A DNA stretch of 64,000 bases, taken from positions 124,001-188,000 of the forward strand of contig JAECRL010000005.1 in the NCBI GenBank assembly GCA_016000265.1, read 5' to 3'. This document shows positions 26,463 to 36,210 of the stretch, piece by piece. Positions within the stretch are counted from its first letter, which is position 1; each line of letters begins with the position of its first letter. Position numbers and translations under genes: made by a program. This stretch comes from Burkholderiales bacterium (GTDB lineage Bacteria > Pseudomonadota > Gammaproteobacteria > Burkholderiales > Burkholderiaceae_C). The notes beneath the pieces are model-generated. The model did no database searches, was not told the origin of the DNA, and saw only the letters and a list, made by a program, of their open reading frames with translations.

Positions 26463-28766
26463 TCAGCCTGCCTTGACGGCCTCGACCGCATCCAGGATGG
26501 CTTCGGCCGTGGCGGGCGCGCGCAGCGGTGGTTGCACCTTGTGCTGCCCCACCGCCGACACCGCATCGCGGATGGCGAAGAACACCGAGAAGGGCAGCAG
26601 CAGCGGCGGCTCGCCCACGGCCTTGGAGCGGTGGATGGTGTCTTCGGCGTTGCGGTTGTCGAACAGCTTGACGCGGAAGTCGGCCGGGCAGTCGCTGGCC
26701 GTCGGGATCTTGTAGGTGGACGGCGCGTGCGTCAGCAGCTTGCCGCTTTGCGGGTGCCACACCAGCTCTTCGGTGGTCAGCCAGCCCATGCCCTGGATGA
26801 ACGCGCCTTCGACCTGGCCGATGTCCAGCGCCGGGTTGATGGACTGGCCCACGTCGTGCAGCACGTCGGTGCGCAGCAGCTTGAACTCGCCCGTGAGCGT
26901 GTCCACCAGCACCTCGCTGACGGCGGCGCCATAGGCGAAGTAGAAGAAGGGGCGCCCTTGCATGGCTTCGCGGTCCCAGTGCAGCTTGGGCGTGGCGTAG
27001 AAACCGTCGGACCAGAGTTGCACGCGGGCCAGGTAGGCGCCGTTGACCACGTCGGTGAAGGGCAGGGCCTGGTCGCCCACGTGCACCAGGTCGTTGGCGA
27101 AGCGCACGGTCTCGGGCGGCACGCCGTGGCGCGCGCACAGGTGCGCCACGAGCCGGGCTTTGATCTGCTGGGCGGCGTCGGCGGCGGCCTTGCCGTTGAG
27201 GTCGGTGCCGGTGGAGGCCGCCGTGGCGGAGGTGTTGGCCACCTTGCTGGTGTCGGTCGCGGTCACGCGCACGCGCTCAGGGCTCAGGCCCAGCGTGTGG
27301 GCCACCATTTGCGCCACCTTGGTGTTGAGGCCCTGGCCCATTTCGGTGCCGCCGTGGTTCACCAGCACGCTGCCGTCGGTGTAGACGTGCACGAGCGCGC
27401 CGGCCTGGTTGAGGTGCACCACGTTGAAGGAGATGCCGAATTTGAGCGGCGTGAGGGCCAGGCCTTTTTTGAGGACCGGGCTGGCGGCGTTGAAGGCGTC
27501 GATGGCCTGGCGGCGTTCGCGGTAGCCGCTGCTGTCGACCAGCTCGCCAATCAGGGCGTGCAGCACGTTGTCTTCGACCTTCTGGCCGTAGGGGGTGACG
27601 TCGTTGACGCCCACGCCGTAGAGGTTGGCCAGGCGCACGTCGAGCGCGTCGCGGCCCAGGCTGCGTGCGATGTCGTCGAGGATGCACTCGATGGCGAAGG
27701 CGCCTTGCGGGCCGCCGAAGCCGCGAAAGGCCGTGTTGCTTTGCGTGTGGGTGCGCGCGCAGTACCCGTCGATGGCCACGGCGGGCAGCCAGTAGGCGTT
27801 GTCGAAGTGGCACAGCGCGCGCGCCATCACGGGCGCAGACAGGTCGGCCGAGAAGCCGGCGCGGGAGACCATCTCGACGCGCGCGCCCAGCAGGCGGCCT
27901 TCGTCGTCGTGGCCCACGTCCCATTGGTGCGCGAAGCAGTGGCGCCGTCCGGTGACCATGAAGTCGTCGTCGCGGTCGGAGCGCAGCTTGACGGGACGGC
28001 GCAGCTTGCGCGCGGCCACTGCGGCGATGCAGGCGAACACCGCGGACTGCGACTCCTTGCCGCCGAAGCCACCGCCCATGCGCCGACACGTCACCTGAAC
28101 CTGGTGGGCATGCAGGCCCAGGGCGTGGGCCACGGCGTGCTGCATCTCGGAGGGGTGCTGCGTGGAGCAGTGCACCAGCACGCCGCCTTCTTGCGGGATG
28201 GCGTAGGAGATCTGCCCCTCCAGGTAGAACTGCTCCTGGCCGCCCAGTTGCACCCGGCCTTGTCGGCGGTGCGGGGCCTGGCTCAGGGCCGCATCGGCGT
28301 CACCACGGGCCATGCGCATGGGCGGCACGACGTATTGCCTGGCGGCGTGCGCGGCCTCGGGCGTCAGCAGCGCGGGCAGCTCTTCGATGTCGAGGACGGC
28401 CTGGGCCTGGGCGGCGGCGCGGCGGGCGAGTTCGCGGTCGCTCGACAGCACGGCGAACACGGGCTGGCCGAGGTAGTGCACCTCGCCATCGGCCAGGATG
28501 GGCTCGTCGTGCACGATGGCGCCGCAGTCGTTGCGACCGGGGATGTCGGCGGCCGTGATCACGTCGACGACGCCCGGCAGGGCGCGCAGCGCGGCCAGGT
28601 CGATGCCCAGCAGGCGGCCGTGGGCCACCGGCGAGAGGCCGAGCGCGGCGTGCAGGGTGCCGGCCAGCTCGGGCTGGTCGTCGATGTAGGTGGCCTCGCC
28701 TGCCACGTGCAGTCGGGCGGATTCATGGGGCAGCGGGCGGCCTGCGGGGTCCACGTTCGGGGTCAT
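26463..28766 (-). CDS. xdhB: Xanthine dehydrogenase molybdenum-binding subunit XdhB
   Basis: A 767-residue molybdopterin subunit that oxidises hypoxanthine and xanthine to urate. Typical blocks: HESARLHVAGEATYIDD at the N terminus, the molybdopterin-contact GGGFGGKES, the substrate-site segment NTAFRGFGGPQ with the conserved Arg, and GEPPLLLPFSVF near the C terminus holding the catalytic Glu. The start at 28766 is chosen because upstream in-frame sequence is the xdhA gene in another frame. It follows xdhA by 14 bp. Confidence 0.95.
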   Translation of the reverse strand: MTPNVDPAGRPLPHESARLHVAGEATYIDDQPELAGTLHAALGLSPVAHGRLLGIDLAALRALPGVVDVITAADIPGRNDCGAIVHDEPILADGEVHYLGQPVFAVLSSDRELARRAAAQAQAVLDIEELPALLTPEAAHAARQYVVPPMRMARGDADAALSQAPHRRQGRVQLGGQEQFYLEGQISYAIPQEGGVLVHCSTQHPSEMQHAVAHALGLHAHQVQVTCRRMGGGFGGKESQSAVFACIAAVAARKLRRPVKLRSDRDDDFMVTGRRHCFAHQWDVGHDDEGRLLGARVEMVSRAGFSADLSAPVMARALCHFDNAYWLPAVAIDGYCARTHTQSNTAFRGFGGPQGAFAIECILDDIARSLGRDALDVRLANLYGVGVNDVTPYGQKVEDNVLHALIGELVDSSGYRERRQAIDAFNAASPVLKKGLALTPLKFGISFNVVHLNQAGALVHVYTDGSVLVNHGGTEMGQGLNTKVAQMVAHTLGLSPERVRVTATDTSKVANTSATAASTGTDLNGKAAADAAQQIKARLVAHLCARHGVPPETVRFANDLVHVGDQALPFTDVVNGAYLARVQLWSDGFYATPKLHWDREAMQGRPFFYFAYGAAVSEVLVDTLTGEFKLLRTDVLHDVGQSINPALDIGQVEGAFIQGMGWLTTEELVWHPQSGKLLTHAPSTYKIPTASDCPADFRVKLFDNRNAEDTIHRSKAVGEPPLLLPFSVFFAIRDAVSAVGQHKVQPPLRAPATAEAILDAVEAVKAG

Positions 28767-28780
28767 GGTGGGCTCCGGGC

Positions 28781-30343
28781 TCAGCAGGTGGCGGGCCAGA
28801 CCTGCACGGCGCTGGCGGGCAGGGGGGCGTCGGTGCGGGTTTCGAGCCAGAAGCGCTCCAGCAGGTTGCGCGCGGTGCGCAGGCGGTATGAGGCGCTGGC
28901 GCGCAGGTCCGTCAGGGGCTGGAAGTCCTGAGCCAGCGCGGCCTGGGCGGCGCGCAGCGTGGCTTCGCTCCAGACCTGGCCGACGAGGGCGGCTTCGGTG
29001 GCGGGGGCGCGGCGCGCGGTGCCGGCCAGGCCGCCCCAGCCCAGGCGGGCTTCGGCGATGCGCTCGCCCTCCATGCGCAGGTAGAGGCCGGCGCACACGC
29101 TGGAGATGTCGCTGTCGCGGCGCTTGGAGACCTTGTAGGCGCGCAGGTGCTCGCCCGCGCCCGCCCCCACCCCCGCCGTCAGCAGCGGCACGCGTATGGC
29201 TTGCACGAACTCGCCGGGTTGCAGGTCGTTCTTCATGTAGTCCAGGTAGAAGGCCGACAGGGGCAGCTCGCGCGTGGCGGGGCCCCGGCGCAGCACCAGG
29301 CTGGCGTCGAGGGCCAGCAAGATGGGGGCGCTGTCGCCGATGGGCGAGCCGTTGGCGACGTTGCCGCCCATCGTGCCGGCGTGGCGCACCGGGGGCGAGG
29401 CGAATCGCAGCCAGATCTCTTTGAGCGCGGGCAGGTGCGCCGACAGCGCGGACCAGGCCGACTCCAGCGAGGCGCCGGCCCCGATGAGCAGGGTCGCGGG
29501 CGCGTCGCCCTCGGCGGCTTGCAGCGCGGTGGTTCGAAGCTCGCGCACCCGGCCCAGGTGGATGACCTCGCCCAGCTCGCGGAATTGCTTGTTGACCCAC
29601 AGGCCGATGTCGGTGGAGCCGGCCAGCAGGCGCGCCTGCGGCAAGGCGGCGCGCAGCGCGGCCAGCTCGTCGAGCGTGCGGGGGCTGTGAAAGCGCTGGC
29701 GGGTGCCGGGCTGGGAGCGGCTGGGGCCTTCGTAGGCGAGGCCGTTGCCTGAGTTGTCAGCCAGTTGCTGGAGCAGCGCCCGAACCGGCGCCTCGTCCAG
29801 CGTCACCTTCGGCGCGTCGTGCATGCGCTCGCCGGCGTCGAGGATGGGGCGGTAGCCCGTGCAGCGGCAGAGGTTGCCCGCCAGCGCATCGGCCAGGGCA
29901 GGGCGGGGCAGGGCGGTCGGGCTTTGCTCGTACGCGTGCCACAGCGACATCACGAAGCCGGGCGTGCAGAAGCCGCATTGCGAGCCGTGGCAGCTGACCA
30001 GCGCCTCCTGGCAGGGGTGCAGGCCGTTGCCGTCGGGGCTGGCCTGGCGGCCCAGCTCGCTCACGTCTTCGACGGTGAACAGGGCCTGCCCGTCGAGGGT
30101 GGGCAGGAACTGGATGCAGCTGTTGACGGTGCGCCGCTGCAGCTCGCCGGTGGTTTCGTCGAGTTCGGCCACGACCACGGTGCAGGCGCCGCAGTCGCCT
30201 TCGGCGCAGCCTTCCTTGGTGCCGGTGCAGCGGGCCTGCTCGCGCAGCCATTGCAGCACGGTGGTGGTGGGCGGCAGGCCATCGACCTGCTGGATCTGGC
30301 CGCGGTGCACGAAGCGAATCGGGCGGGTGGGGTGGTCGGTCAT
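28781..30343 (-). CDS. xdhA: Xanthine dehydrogenase FeS/FAD subunit XdhA
   Basis: A 520-residue fusion of the two [2Fe-2S] domains and the FAD domain. The plant-type cluster cysteines are in GTKEGCAEGDCGAC, the second cluster in CGFCTPGFVM and CRCTGYRPI (about residues 115-155). The FAD domain has LLAGSTDIGL near 250 and VRHAGTMGGNVANGSPIGDSA near 340. It passes electrons from the molybdenum site to NAD. It is the first gene of xdhABC and diverges from the LysR gene at 30438, a probable regulator. Confidence 0.96.
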   Translation of the reverse strand: MTDHPTRPIRFVHRGQIQQVDGLPPTTTVLQWLREQARCTGTKEGCAEGDCGACTVVVAELDETTGELQRRTVNSCIQFLPTLDGQALFTVEDVSELGRQASPDGNGLHPCQEALVSCHGSQCGFCTPGFVMSLWHAYEQSPTALPRPALADALAGNLCRCTGYRPILDAGERMHDAPKVTLDEAPVRALLQQLADNSGNGLAYEGPSRSQPGTRQRFHSPRTLDELAALRAALPQARLLAGSTDIGLWVNKQFRELGEVIHLGRVRELRTTALQAAEGDAPATLLIGAGASLESAWSALSAHLPALKEIWLRFASPPVRHAGTMGGNVANGSPIGDSAPILLALDASLVLRRGPATRELPLSAFYLDYMKNDLQPGEFVQAIRVPLLTAGVGAGAGEHLRAYKVSKRRDSDISSVCAGLYLRMEGERIAEARLGWGGLAGTARRAPATEAALVGQVWSEATLRAAQAALAQDFQPLTDLRASASYRLRTARNLLERFWLETRTDAPLPASAVQVWPATC

Positions 30344-30415
30344 CTCGTGGGCTCCAGGACGGCGTGCGCATTCAGCGTAGCGCGTGCGGCCAGATCGGGT
30401 ATGTGAGATTCAGCA

Positions 30416-30426
30416 TATCAGTGATA
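30416..30426. promoter_or_regulatory. Putative LysR box TATCAGTGATA
   Basis: A perfect 11-bp palindrome (TATCA-G-TGATA) lies 11 bp before the LysR start and about 70 bp from the divergent xdhA start. LysR regulators recognise interrupted palindromes with a T-N11-A core between divergent genes, so this is a good candidate for the binding site that controls xdhABC. Confidence 0.5.
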
Positions 30427-30437
30427 AAACTGGGTGC

Positions 30438-31451
30438 ATGAATCAGCGCGCGCTTTTCGACAAGATCGACCTGTCACTCATCCGGGTTCTGCACACCGTG
30501 ATCACCGAGTCCAGCGTCTCTCGCGCCGCCGTCAAGCTGCGCACCAGCCAGCCTGCCGTCAGCGCCCAGCTCAAGCGCCTGCGCGCGCTGACCGGCGACC
30601 CCCTGCTGGTGCGCAGCGGCCAGGGCATGCAGCCCACCGACGTGGCCCTCAGCCTGGTCGAGCCCGCCGCCACGATCCTGCAGCAGGCGCAGTGGATGTT
30701 CGGCGACAAGGCCGTGGCGCGCGCCTTCGACCCCGGCACCGCGGAGGTGACCTTTCGCATCGCGGCCACGGACTACCTCGACCCCTTCTTCCTGCCCGAG
30801 CTGACCCTGCGCCTGCGCCGCCTGGCGCCACGCTCGCGGCTGGAGGTGCTGCCGCTGGGCACGCAACTCGACCACCGCCGCAGCCTGGCGCGCGGCGAGG
30901 TGGACCTGGTCATCGGCAACTGGCTGGAGCCTTCCGATGAGTTGCACCTGGGGCGCCTGATGTCGGATGAACTCGTGTGCCTCGTCTCGGAAGACCACCC
31001 GGCCGCGCGCCTGCCCAAGGAAGGCAAGCGAGCGTGGTCGCTGGAGCAGTACCTGGCGGCCGAGCACATCGCGCCGCAGCCGTTTCACCCCGACGGCCCG
31101 GGCATCATCGAACAGCACCTGCAGGCGCGCGGCCTGGTGCGCGACATCGTCGTGCGCCACCCGCACTTCGCTCAGATCCCCCACATGGTGGCGGGCTCGC
31201 TGCTGGTGCTGACCACCGGGCGGCGCTTTTGCGAGCGCTACGTGGCCGACCTCAGGCTCAAGGTCATCCGCTGCCCGGTGCCCATGCCCGCGCTGAACTA
31301 CTACCAGCTCTGGCACGACCTGACCCACCGCTCGCCGGCCAGCCGCTGGTTGCGCGAGCAGGTGCGCGACGTGGTCCGCGGCTTGCATCAGGTTCAGCCG
31401 CCCGTACGGCATCATGGAGCCCCTGCGCTCGCATCCACCCACCCAGCATGA
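30438..31451 (+). CDS. LysR-family regulator, probable xdh regulator
   Basis: A 337-residue LTTR with the winged helix SLIRVLHTVITESSVSRAAV...SQPAVSAQLKRL at residues about 10-45 and an effector domain of the NodD/SyrM-like type (FRIAATDYLDPFFLPEL, DLVIGNW). The start at 30438 gives the family N terminus; an upstream ATG would overlap the promoter. It diverges from xdhABC, and its stop overlaps the start of the ABC transporter ATPase (ATGA). It is thus coupled to the importer and faces the dehydrogenase, a sensible place for a purine-responsive regulator. Confidence 0.9.
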   Translation: MNQRALFDKIDLSLIRVLHTVITESSVSRAAVKLRTSQPAVSAQLKRLRALTGDPLLVRSGQGMQPTDVALSLVEPAATILQQAQWMFGDKAVARAFDPGTAEVTFRIAATDYLDPFFLPELTLRLRRLAPRSRLEVLPLGTQLDHRRSLARGEVDLVIGNWLEPSDELHLGRLMSDELVCLVSEDHPAARLPKEGKRAWSLEQYLAAEHIAPQPFHPDGPGIIEQHLQARGLVRDIVVRHPHFAQIPHMVAGSLLVLTTGRRFCERYVADLRLKVIRCPVPMPALNYYQLWHDLTHRSPASRWLREQVRDVVRGLHQVQPPVRHHGAPALASTHPA

Positions 31452-32959
31452 CCCTTCGCCTAGAGCTCCGGCACATCACCAAGCAGTACCCCAGCGTGCG
31501 GGCCAACGACGCCGTCAGCCTGCAGGTCCGAGCCGGCGAGATCCACGCCGTGCTCGGTGAAAACGGCGCCGGCAAGTCCACGCTCATGAAGGTGATCTTC
31601 GGCGCGGTCAAACCCGACGCCGGCCAGGTCCTCTTCAACGGCCAGCCTGTGCAGGTGCGCTCGCCGCAGGAGGCGCGCGCGCTCGGCATCAGCATGGTGT
31701 TTCAGCACTTCTCGCTGTTCGACACCCTCACGGCGGCCGAGAACGTCTGGCTGGGGCTGGACAAGTCCCTGAGCCTGGCCGAGGTCACCGAGCGCATCCG
31801 CCAGGTCTCGGGCACCTACGGGCTGGAGGTGGACCCGGCTCGCCACGTGCACTCGCTGACCGTGGGCGAGCGCCAGCGCATCGAGATCGTGCGCGCGCTG
31901 ATGACGAACCCCAAGCTGCTGATCCTCGACGAGCCCACTTCGGTGCTGACGCCGCAGGCGGTCGACACGCTGTTCGTCACTTTGCGCAAACTGGCCGAAC
32001 AAGGCTGCTCCATCCTCTACATCAGCCACAAGCTCGACGAGATCCGCAAGCTCTGCCACCGCTGCACCGTGTTGCGCGGCGGCAAGGTCACGGGTGAGGT
32101 CGACCCGCGCCAGGAAAGCAACGCCAGCCTGTCGCGCCTGATGATCGGCAGCGAGCCGCCCGAGTTGCACCGCAGCCAGGGCATCCTGGGGGAGGTCGCG
32201 CTGTCGGCGCAGGGCCTCAACGTGCCCAGCCAGGACCCGTTTGGCACCGACCTGAGGGGCATCGACTTCGAGTTGCGCGCCGGCGAGATCGTCGGCATCG
32301 CGGGGGTGTCGGGCAACGGGCAGCAGGCCCTGATGGCCGTGCTCAGCGGCGAAGACCCGCGGGCGCCGGCCGGCACCGTGCACCTCTTCGGGCACGACAT
32401 CGGGCGGGCCTCGCCGCGACATCGTCGCCACCTGGGGCTGCACAGCGTGCCCGAGGAGCGCCTGGGCCGCGGCGCCGTGCCCACCCTGTCGCTGGCGCAA
32501 AACACCCTGCTGACGCGCACCGACGCCGTCGGCCCGGGTGGCTGGCTGCGCATGAAGGGCGTCACCGGCATGGCCGTGGAGTTGATCGAGCGTTTCAAGG
32601 TCAAGTCGGGCGGGCCGCACGCGCTGGCCAAGAGCCTGTCGGGCGGCAACCTGCAGAAGTTCATCGTGGGCCGCGAGATCGACGCGGCCCCGAAGGTGTT
32701 GCTCGTCTCGCAGCCGACCTGGGGCGTGGACGTGGGGGCCGCGGCGCAGATCCGCGGCGAGTTGTTGAAGCTGCGCGATGGCGGCTGCGCCGTGCTCGTG
32801 GTCAGCGAGGAGCTGGACGAATTGTTCGAAGTGAGCGACCGACTGATGGTGATGGCACAAGGGCGGCTGTCGCCGTCGATCCCGGCCGCCGAGGCCACGG
32901 TGGAGCAGATTGGCGCCTGGATGAGCGGCCTGTGGGAGGCTCGGCATGTTCAAGCTTGA
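31448..32959 (+). CDS. ABC transporter ATPase, purine/nucleoside (BMP) type
   Basis: A 503-residue double ATPase. The first domain has Walker A GENGAGKST, Walker B LLILDEPTS, and a signature LTVGERQRIEI. The second has a degenerate Walker A (GVSGNGQQAL) and signature LSGGNLQKF, as is usual in sugar and nucleoside importers with two-domain ATPases. It couples ATP hydrolysis to the two permeases encoded next. Substrates in characterised relatives are nucleosides; the xanthine dehydrogenase neighbours suggest a purine or nucleoside here. Confidence 0.92.
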   Translation: MTLRLELRHITKQYPSVRANDAVSLQVRAGEIHAVLGENGAGKSTLMKVIFGAVKPDAGQVLFNGQPVQVRSPQEARALGISMVFQHFSLFDTLTAAENVWLGLDKSLSLAEVTERIRQVSGTYGLEVDPARHVHSLTVGERQRIEIVRALMTNPKLLILDEPTSVLTPQAVDTLFVTLRKLAEQGCSILYISHKLDEIRKLCHRCTVLRGGKVTGEVDPRQESNASLSRLMIGSEPPELHRSQGILGEVALSAQGLNVPSQDPFGTDLRGIDFELRAGEIVGIAGVSGNGQQALMAVLSGEDPRAPAGTVHLFGHDIGRASPRHRRHLGLHSVPEERLGRGAVPTLSLAQNTLLTRTDAVGPGGWLRMKGVTGMAVELIERFKVKSGGPHALAKSLSGGNLQKFIVGREIDAAPKVLLVSQPTWGVDVGAAAQIRGELLKLRDGGCAVLVVSEELDELFEVSDRLMVMAQGRLSPSIPAAEATVEQIGAWMSGLWEARHVQA

Positions 32960-34007
32960 ACCCCGCTCCGCGCCCTCGAAGGTGCTGACGCTGGCCTCGC
33001 CGCTCATCGCGCTGGCGATCACGGTGCTGGTGGGCGTGATCCTGTTCATCTCCCTGGGCAAGGACCCGCTGGCCGGCTTGCAGGTCTTCTTCATCGAGCC
33101 GCTCAAGAGCGCCTACGCGCTGTCCGAGTTGAGCCTGAAGGCCACGCCGCTGATCCTGATCGCGCTCGGCCTGTCGGTGTGCTTTCGCGCCAACCTGTGG
33201 AACATCGGCGCCGAGGGGCAGTTCATCCTGGGGGCGGTGTGCGCCGGGGGCGTGGCCATGCAGGCCACCCCGGAGTCCGGGGCCTGGATCCTGCCGGCCG
33301 TGCTGGTTGCGGGCGCGCTGGGTGGCATGGCCTGGGCCGCCATCGTGGCCTTGTTGCGCGACCGCTTCAACGCCAACGAGATCCTGGTCAGCCTGATGCT
33401 GGTCTACGTGGCCGAGATGGTGCTGAGCTACCTGGTCTACGGCCCCTGGAAGGACCCGGCCGGCTACAACTTCCCCCAGACCATCACTTTCCTGGAGCCC
33501 ACCCGCGTGCCCAAACTGGTGCCCGATCTGCGCATGAACATCGGGGTGCTGCTGGCGGCGGTGGCCGTGGCGGGCTTCGCCTTGTTCCTGTACCGAACCT
33601 ACTCGGGCTTTCAGCTGCAGGTGGGCGGGCTGGCCCCGGCGGCGGCGCGCTACGCGGGCTTTTCCAGCCGCAAGGCGTTGTGGACGGCGCTGATGCTCTC
33701 AGGCGGCATGGCCGGCCTGGCGGGGGCGCTGGACGTGGCCGGACCGCAGGGCCAGCTCACGCCTTACGTGCCGCTGGGCTATGGTTTCGGCGCCATCATC
33801 GTGGCCTTCGTGGGGCGGCTGAACCCGCTGGGCATCGTGTTCTCGGCGGTGCTCATGAGCATGTTCTACATCGGCGGCGAGCTGGCGCAGTCCCGCCTGG
33901 GCCTGCCCAAGGCCCTGACGGGCGTCTTCCAGGGCCTGTTGTTGTTTGCGCTGCTGGCCTGTGACACCTTCATCCATCAACGCCTGCGCTGGGTGGGCCC
34001 CAAATGA
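32946..34007 (+). CDS. ABC transporter permease (BMP/nucleoside type) 1
   Basis: A 353-residue inner-membrane permease with about ten hydrophobic spans and the family block FRANLWNIGAEGQFILGA near residue 80, plus GLAGALDVAGPQGQLTPYVP. This subunit matches the YufP-like member of BMP-type importers. It overlaps the ATPase gene by 14 bp and the second permease by 4 bp (ATGA), so all are cotranslated. Confidence 0.93.
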   Translation: MFKLEPRSAPSKVLTLASPLIALAITVLVGVILFISLGKDPLAGLQVFFIEPLKSAYALSELSLKATPLILIALGLSVCFRANLWNIGAEGQFILGAVCAGGVAMQATPESGAWILPAVLVAGALGGMAWAAIVALLRDRFNANEILVSLMLVYVAEMVLSYLVYGPWKDPAGYNFPQTITFLEPTRVPKLVPDLRMNIGVLLAAVAVAGFALFLYRTYSGFQLQVGGLAPAAARYAGFSSRKALWTALMLSGGMAGLAGALDVAGPQGQLTPYVPLGYGFGAIIVAFVGRLNPLGIVFSAVLMSMFYIGGELAQSRLGLPKALTGVFQGLLLFALLACDTFIHQRLRWVGPK

Positions 34008-34933
34008 TCACCGCTGACTCCCTGGCTTTGCTGATCGCGGCCACCCTCAACGCCGGCACCGTGGTGGCGCTGGCCTCCCTGGGGCTGCTCATCAACGAGC
34101 GCGCGGGCGTGCTCAACCTGGGCGCCGAGGGCATGATGCTCGTGGCGGCCATCGCCGGCTACGCCGTGGCCGTTAACACGGGCAGCGACGTGGCCGGCTT
34201 CGTGGGCGGCGCCGCGGCCGGGGGCCTGATGGCCGCGGCCTTCGGGGTGCTGGTGATCTGGCTCAACACGAACCAGTACGCCACGGGCCTGGCCTTGAGC
34301 CTCTTCGGCGCGGGCCTGAGCGCCTTCGTGGGCATCGGCTACACGCAGTTGCAGCTGCCGGCGCGGCCGCACTTCGCGGTGCCCGGCCTGGCCGACATCC
34401 CCTTCATCGGGCCGGCTTTGTTCAAGCAGCACCCCATGGTCTACGTCGCCATCGCGCTGGCGTTGGGCCTGAGCTGGTGGTTGACGCGCTCGCGCGCCGG
34501 GCTGGTGCTGCGCGCGGTGGGCGAGTCGCCCGAGTCGGCGCATGCGCTGGGCTACGCGGTGCGGCCCATCCGCCTGGCGGCGGTGGTGGCGGGCGGTGCG
34601 CTGTGTGGCGTGGCCGGGGCGTACATCTCGCTGGTCTACACGCCGCTGTGGGTGGAGGGCATGGTGGCCGGCAAGGGCTGGATCGCGCTGGCGCTGACCA
34701 CCTTCGCCACCTGGCGCCCCGCCCGCGTGCTGCTGGGGGCCTACCTCTTCGGCGGCGTGACGATGCTGCAGTTCCAGCTGCAAGGGCAGGGCGTGCAGAT
34801 CCCGTCGCAGTGGCTGACCATGCTGCCGTACCTGGCCACCATCGTCGTGCTGGTGCTGATCTCGCGCAACCCGACGTGGATCCGAATCAACATGCCCGCC
34901 TCACTCGGCAAGCCCTTCCACCCGGGCGCCTGA
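34004..34933 (+). CDS. ABC transporter permease (BMP/nucleoside type) 2
   Basis: A 309-residue permease, the YufQ-like partner of the preceding gene. It has the paralogous block INERAGVLNLGAEGMMLVAA near residue 30 and about eight spans, with VGESPESAHALGYAVRPIR in the coupling loop. It overlaps the first permease by four bases. The binding protein follows 58 bp later. Confidence 0.93.
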   Translation: MITADSLALLIAATLNAGTVVALASLGLLINERAGVLNLGAEGMMLVAAIAGYAVAVNTGSDVAGFVGGAAAGGLMAAAFGVLVIWLNTNQYATGLALSLFGAGLSAFVGIGYTQLQLPARPHFAVPGLADIPFIGPALFKQHPMVYVAIALALGLSWWLTRSRAGLVLRAVGESPESAHALGYAVRPIRLAAVVAGGALCGVAGAYISLVYTPLWVEGMVAGKGWIALALTTFATWRPARVLLGAYLFGGVTMLQFQLQGQGVQIPSQWLTMLPYLATIVVLVLISRNPTWIRINMPASLGKPFHPGA

Positions 34934-34991
34934 GTCGGCATGATCGTTGCTGTTGTTCTCAGCTCAAGCAGTTCCCAACCCTGGAGATGAC

Positions 34992-36158
34992 ATGACCTCA
35001 CCTGTGTCCAAGCGTTCCGTGCTCAAGCTGGCCGGCTGGGCCACCCTGGCCGCCACCGCCGCCCTGGTGGGCTGCGGCAAGAAAGACGCCGCGCCTGAAG
35101 CGGCTTCCGCCGCATCCGACGCCCCCGCCTCCGCCGCGGCCGCCGCACCCGGCCCCTTGAAGATCGCTTTCGCCTACGTCGGCCCGGTGGGCGACGCCGG
35201 CTGGACCTACGCCCACAACCAGGGCCGCCTGGCCCTGGAGAAGGAATTCGGCAACAAGGTCGTCACCAGCTTCGTCGAGAAGGTGCCCGAGGGCCCCGAG
35301 GCCGAGCGCGTCATCCGCGACCTGGTCGGCCAGGGCAACACGCTCGTCTTCGGCACCACCTTCGGCTACATGGAGCCCATGCTCAAGGTCGCCGCCGACC
35401 ACCCGAACGTCAAGTTCGAGCACGGCACCGGCTACAAGACCGCGGCCAACATGCGCACGTACGACTCGCGCACCTATGAAGGCGCCTACATGGCCGGGGT
35501 CATCGCGGGCAGCATGACGAAGTCCAACACCTTGGGCGTGGTGGGCTCCATCCCCATCCCCGAGGTGATCCGCAACATCAACTCCTTCACCCTGGGTGCG
35601 CAGAGCGTCAACCCCAAGATCAAGACCAAGGTGGTCTGGGTCAACGCCTGGTTCGATCCCCCGAAGGAGACCGAAGGCGCGCAAAGCCTGCTGAACCAGG
35701 GCGCCGACGTGCTGTTCCAGAACACCGACTCGGCCGCCGTGCTGCAAACGGCCGAAAAGGCCGGCAAGTACGCCTTCGGCTGGGACTCCGACATGAGCCA
35801 CTTCGGCCCGAAGGCCCACCTGGCGTCGGCCGTCATCAACTGGGGCCCGTACTACATCAAGGCCACCCAGGACGCGCTGCAGGGCACCTGGCAGACGGGC
35901 GGCGCCTGGTGGGGCGTCAAGGAGGGCGCGATCGACCTGGTGTCCGTGTCCGACGCGGTGCCCGCCGACACCAAGGCCAAGGTCGACGCCATCAAGGCCG
36001 GCTTGAAGGATGGCAGCTACGTCATCTGGAAAGGCCCGATCGTGGGGCAGGACGGCAAGGAGGTCCTGGCCAAGGGCGCGGTCGCCGATGACAAGTTCCT
36101 GGGTGGCGTGAACTTCTACGTCAAGGGCGTGGAGGGCTCGATCCCGTCGGCCAAGTGA
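34992..36158 (+). CDS. BMP-family substrate-binding lipoprotein
   Basis: A 388-residue lipoprotein: a lipobox LVGC with the lipidated Cys at about residue 28, an Ala/Ser-rich linker, and then a BMP (PnrA-like) domain with FAYVGPVGDAGWTYAHNQGR, the segment NTLVFGTTFGYME and TYEGAYMAGVIAGSM. Relatives bind purine nucleosides or, in this subgroup of proteobacteria, other purines. The start at 34992 is preceded by GGAG. A longer frame to 34947 would spoil the lipoprotein signal. It completes the importer beside the xanthine dehydrogenase operon. Confidence 0.92.
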   Translation: MTSPVSKRSVLKLAGWATLAATAALVGCGKKDAAPEAASAASDAPASAAAAAPGPLKIAFAYVGPVGDAGWTYAHNQGRLALEKEFGNKVVTSFVEKVPEGPEAERVIRDLVGQGNTLVFGTTFGYMEPMLKVAADHPNVKFEHGTGYKTAANMRTYDSRTYEGAYMAGVIAGSMTKSNTLGVVGSIPIPEVIRNINSFTLGAQSVNPKIKTKVVWVNAWFDPPKETEGAQSLLNQGADVLFQNTDSAAVLQTAEKAGKYAFGWDSDMSHFGPKAHLASAVINWGPYYIKATQDALQGTWQTGGAWWGVKEGAIDLVSVSDAVPADTKAKVDAIKAGLKDGSYVIWKGPIVGQDGKEVLAKGAVADDKFLGGVNFYVKGVEGSIPSAK

Positions 36159-36210
36159 CGAGGGCGGGCACGGTGGTCTGTGATGGATTGCCGGCTCGGC
36201 CCGATTCGTT

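Noticed and set aside
26076..28931. A 951-codon plus-strand open frame opposite xdhC and xdhB
   Set aside because: The minus strand encodes unmistakable XdhB and XdhC motifs. The plus-strand frame is Gly/His/Val-rich shadow sequence.
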